Shown in pieces: positions 61,328 to 64,000 of a DNA stretch of 64,000 nt (positions are counted from its first letter, which is position 1; each line of letters opens with the position of its first letter). The stretch comes from Limonium bicolor (taxonomy: Eukaryota; Streptophyta; Magnoliopsida; Caryophyllales; Plumbaginaceae). The stretch is from assembly GCA_023374045.1 (NCBI GenBank), contig CM041777.1:458546251-458610250 (forward strand). Reading direction: 5' to 3'. Made by a program: the position numbers and the translations under genes. The notes under the pieces are model-generated. The model did no database searches and was not told the origin of the DNA. It worked only from the letters and a program-made list of their open reading frames with translations.

Positions 61328-61492
61328 AAATGTCTCATAGACCTGAGCGTCTCACAGACTTTGTCATTCCAATGATTCGAATGTCTCACAGACCTGTGCG
61401 TCTCACAGACCGAGCGTCTCACAGATCCAAGCGTCTCACAGACTTCGACATCCCAAGGTTTCAAACGTCTTACAGACCCGAGCGTCTCACAG
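61328..61492. repeat. GTCTCACAGAC short tandem repeats
   Basis: About eight copies of GAGCGTCTCACAGAC-like units of 16-30 bases. Each GTCTCACAGAC is itself a near palindrome. Confidence 0.85.
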
Positions 61493-62250
61493 ACTAGAAT
61501 CCCAAACCCTAAGCTCCTCGAGACTCCAAACCCTTCGAAATCTCAAAACACCTCAAATATCTTCAAAACTCCACAAACATCAAAACTTCCAAAACCTCCA
61601 AAGTCCTGAACTACATAAGGTCTGATCTCAACAGGGAGTTGAGTACGTAGGCAGCCCATCTAGGGTGCGACCCCATTCCAAACAAAAAACCTTTCCCCCC
61701 TCTGAGGTGGCTCTCATATCTCTTAAAACATTCAAACCTTCTTCGGTTCCCACAAACTTCAAACCATCAGACTCTAAGTCTTGTCTATTCACTCAACCTC
61801 AGACTTTTTCCAAATCTTCATTCTATACTCATCTGAATTCCCCAACTCCTCTCATTGGTGCTAGCTTGGCAGAAAAGCTCGCCTTATCCACTCTCTTTCT
61901 CTCTTCCTGTCCTAATCCTATCCTTTGGCTTTAAATGAATCTCTCTAAAAAGGTTTTGAAAGAAGACAATCTTGACAATTGGAGACCGAGGTTCCTCGGG
62001 CACCAATCCAAAGTCGTGGCGTTGCCACTTCTGAGGGGTGTAACCCAGTGCGAACCTAACATAGAATCTCTGCAAATGACCAGTTAAGTCCTATCCATAG
62101 GCAACAACTTCAGAGTCAACCAACGGTTCTTAGAACCCTCCTTCCCTTCCTTCCTAGTATCTTAGGTCAAACTAGGTGGCGACTCTAGTCAATTCCGCCT
62201 TATAGAGGCATAAGTCCGCGTGGAGCCCATCGAGAGCGGGGGTGGGCACA

Positions 62251-62847
62251 CTTGCACTTCCCTTTATGCTTTCTGGGAAAGAAGTGGGGCGAAAATATAG
62301 AAGTGAATGGCGTGGATTTGGTATGTTGAAGTGTATCAAATGATGTAGAATCTCGGCCTATTTATAGGGCTTCAATATGTCTCTTGCGGGCGTCGTGCCG
62401 GATAATCAGTAGTCGGCACACGTGGTAAATGGCCCAACTATTAACGGTCAAAACCGCCAATTCCACGTGAAACAGTGTATATGTCGGGTAGGAGATACCT
62501 GGCATCATACCCGGCATATGCCAAGTCACCAACAGTCAATAACTGCCATCGTTTGGTCAATCGTGGCGACTCTTCACTTATGCCGGATGGGATCCACCCG
62601 GCATCGTATCCGGCAAAGCCACTCTTCTGATTTATGCTCGTGCCGTGCAGGATTTATCCGGCATGGAGTCCGGCATCATTTGAACTTTTGCCTAGAAAAT
62701 CATTCCTTGCACAAAAAAAAACTCACAAAACATAAGACTGTACAAGTAATATACTTTTATACATAATATAACATAAAATAACATTATTTACCTTATTTAG
62801 ATATATATAATCCTAAATCTAGCACAATAAACTATGATAAGTCTGCG
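62251..62847 (-). other. Fragment of another LTR (I) with palindrome array
   Basis: A minus-strand TATAAATA at 62359-62366 and a palindrome array at 62395-62675 resemble the U3 layout of element E. No defined ends and no gene. 62700-62840 is AT-rich. Confidence 0.4.
62395..62675. repeat. Palindrome array in fragment I
   Basis: Units with arms GTGCCGGAT/ATCCGGCA (for example TGCCGGATGGGATCCACCCG then GCA), four copies about 75 bases apart. Confidence 0.82.
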
Positions 62848-63158
62848 GCTTATCATGGACCCAGAGAAGATCAAAGTGATCATGGAGTGGGTGGGCTTCA
62901 CTAGTGTGTCTGAGGTGCACAGTTTCTTAGGGTTGGCTGGGTATTATAGGAAGTTTATGGAGGGTTTCTCCAAGATTGTGTCTCCCTTGACTCATCTTCT
63001 TAGGAAAGATGTCAAGTTTAAGTAGAGCAAGGCGTGTGAGGAGAGGTTCTAGGAGTTGAAGAAGAGGTTGACTTCGGCTCCGATTTTAGCGTTGCCTTGT
63101 GGGACAGATGGCTTCGAGGTGTTCTATGATGCTTCCCATAGAGGATTAGGGTGTGTCT
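62848..63158 (+). pseudogene. pol: Gypsy RT thumb/RNase H fragment
   Basis: Reads [35 protein letters not shown], then two in-frame TAG stops (63022-63024 and 63049-63051), then [20 protein letters not shown] and DASHRGLGCV. This is the RT-RNase H junction of a Ty3/gypsy element on the plus strand. It is abruptly bounded on both sides by unrelated sequence. Confidence 0.88.
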
Positions 63159-64000
63159 GTGCTGCTGTGAGCCTTGATTTTTAAACCCTATCCTATGTGA
63201 TTAAAGCTGATTAGGATCTAACCGGGTTTTAAGTCCACTTATAACCTAAGATTAATAACTATATCATATAACAATAATTATTAAAACCTAAGCTAGCTCA
63301 CTGGAACCTATTAGGAGTCGTCACCTAATATTAACCTAGAGTAAATTAGGAAAGGTAAAGTTCGGGTTCGGGGGGGCTTGGTATTCGACTTATTTAGGGT
63401 TCAATTTACTTTCATTACCCTTCCTAGGTCGGTTTTCCTCTACTTGGTTTATTTATGGCTTACTACAAAGTAGTTTTTAACAAAGTGCGCGCTTCTGTTT
63501 TATTTCTATTTTAGCGTTTTTTGACAGAAAATTAAAGTGGAATTAAAAGCTACCTAAAGTAGGGTTTCGGAGGCAGAATTATGTCAAATTTTAATTACGT
63601 CCGTAGCCACGGACCTAATGTCCAAGACCATGGACCCCAATTGAATTAAATGATTTCGAAAACATAACTAAAATAAAAATGCAAACTTGAAAAGTCCGGG
63701 GCCACGGACAGGGTGTCTGAGGGCCCGGACATATATTGACAGAAACCCTAAAATTTGAAAAATTGAAAAATATGAAATCCTCCACCGTCTGTGGGTGTTC
63801 GTGGTCACGGACAACCCGTCTGTGGTCCCGGACAATGCGTCCGAGGTCATGGACCACCCACGGACAGTGGGTTTTTTATGGTTTCCAGGCGGGTGTTTTT
63901 GGCTCAAATTTTATGTACGTGTAGCCTGAAAGGTATACAATACGTTAGTTATTGAAAGATTGCAGTTTGAAATTTAATTATGCACGAAACTTGATAAACA
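63159..64000. other. Unassigned sequence with palindrome array, cut by window end
   Basis: Starts at the break in the gypsy fragment (TGTGCTGCTGTGAGCC, possibly an LTR end). It holds GTCCGNGGNCACGGAC-type palindromes at 63597-63866. No gene recognised. Confidence 0.4.
63597..63866. repeat. Palindrome array near window end
   Basis: Six or seven short palindromes, for example GTCCGTAGCCACGGAC, GTCCGGGGCCACGGAC and GTCTGTGGTCCCGGAC. Confidence 0.85.

Larger units (their letters stand above)
57060..62250 (+). mobile_element. Tat/Ogre-like LTR (H)
   Basis: Begins TGTAGACACCAAAAATTC and ends GGGGGTGGGCACA, a weak inverted pair of LTR ends, 5191 bases. ACGTAGGCAGCCCATCTAGG at 61650 and GGTGGCGACTC at 62176, near the end, are typical of Tat/Ogre LTRs, from memory. 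No gag or pol inside. CCTAT precedes it but CTTGC follows, so there is no target duplication and the F RT does not resume. One side has therefore been rearranged. Short frames at 57200-59100 are not supported as genes. Confidence 0.6.

Overview
This window is flowering-plant nuclear DNA made almost entirely of nested LTR retrotransposons. The signs are initiator-Met and Asp tRNA primer binding sites, chromodomain-bearing Ty3/gypsy pol genes, an Athila-type gag and protease, Tat/Ogre-like LTR motifs, and AT-rich spacers with no bacterial gene organisation. I cannot name the species. Only one host-like gene is visible, a small GRF zinc-finger/membrane protein at 23791-24162. No rRNA, tRNA gene or CRISPR array was recognised.

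Layout. (1) 1-21618: a minus-strand chromovirus with about 4 kb LTRs (family A), arranged LTR-internal-LTR-internal-LTR. The two nearly identical internal regions (821-7252 and 11202-17627) share the middle LTR. (2) 21619-23543: the remaining end of a large LTR of family C, into which family A inserted. (3) 23544-26198: GRF gene, a short tandem duplication and unassigned sequence. (4) 26199-57059: an old plus-strand Athila-like element (F) cut apart by three later insertions with perfect 5-bp target duplications. These are chromovirus D (27803-43016, GTTTG), the non-autonomous element E (43553-49767, CTATT) and solo LTR G (51293-55662, GGAGT). D is itself split by a 5.2-kb solo LTR of family C (32404-37631, ATGTG). 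(5) 57060-62250: a Tat/Ogre-like LTR (H) rich in minisatellites. (6) 62251-64000: fragments of at least two more elements and a decayed plus-strand gypsy RT/RNase H piece.

The most interesting system is in family A. Between the gag zinc knuckle and the protease, both copies carry a complete AlkB-type Fe(II)/2-oxoglutarate dioxygenase exon (4692-5426 and 15074-15808). It has the HxD, distal His and RxNxTxR motifs and resembles plant ALKBH1-like proteins. Gag is interrupted by two likely spliceosomal introns. A third donor after the zinc knuckle joins in frame either to the AlkB exon (gag-AlkB) or to the protease/pol exon (gag-pol, skipping AlkB). This suggests a retrotransposon that has captured a nucleic-acid demethylase and chooses by splicing whether to make it.

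A second theme is arrays of short imperfect palindromes (GTCCG...CGGAC and analogues) in LTRs or LTR-like segments of at least six elements. One such palindrome is inverted between the two LTRs of element D.

The two family A copies differ mostly by scattered 1-2 base indels that often complement each other. Many apparent frameshifts may therefore be sequencing or assembly error rather than decay.
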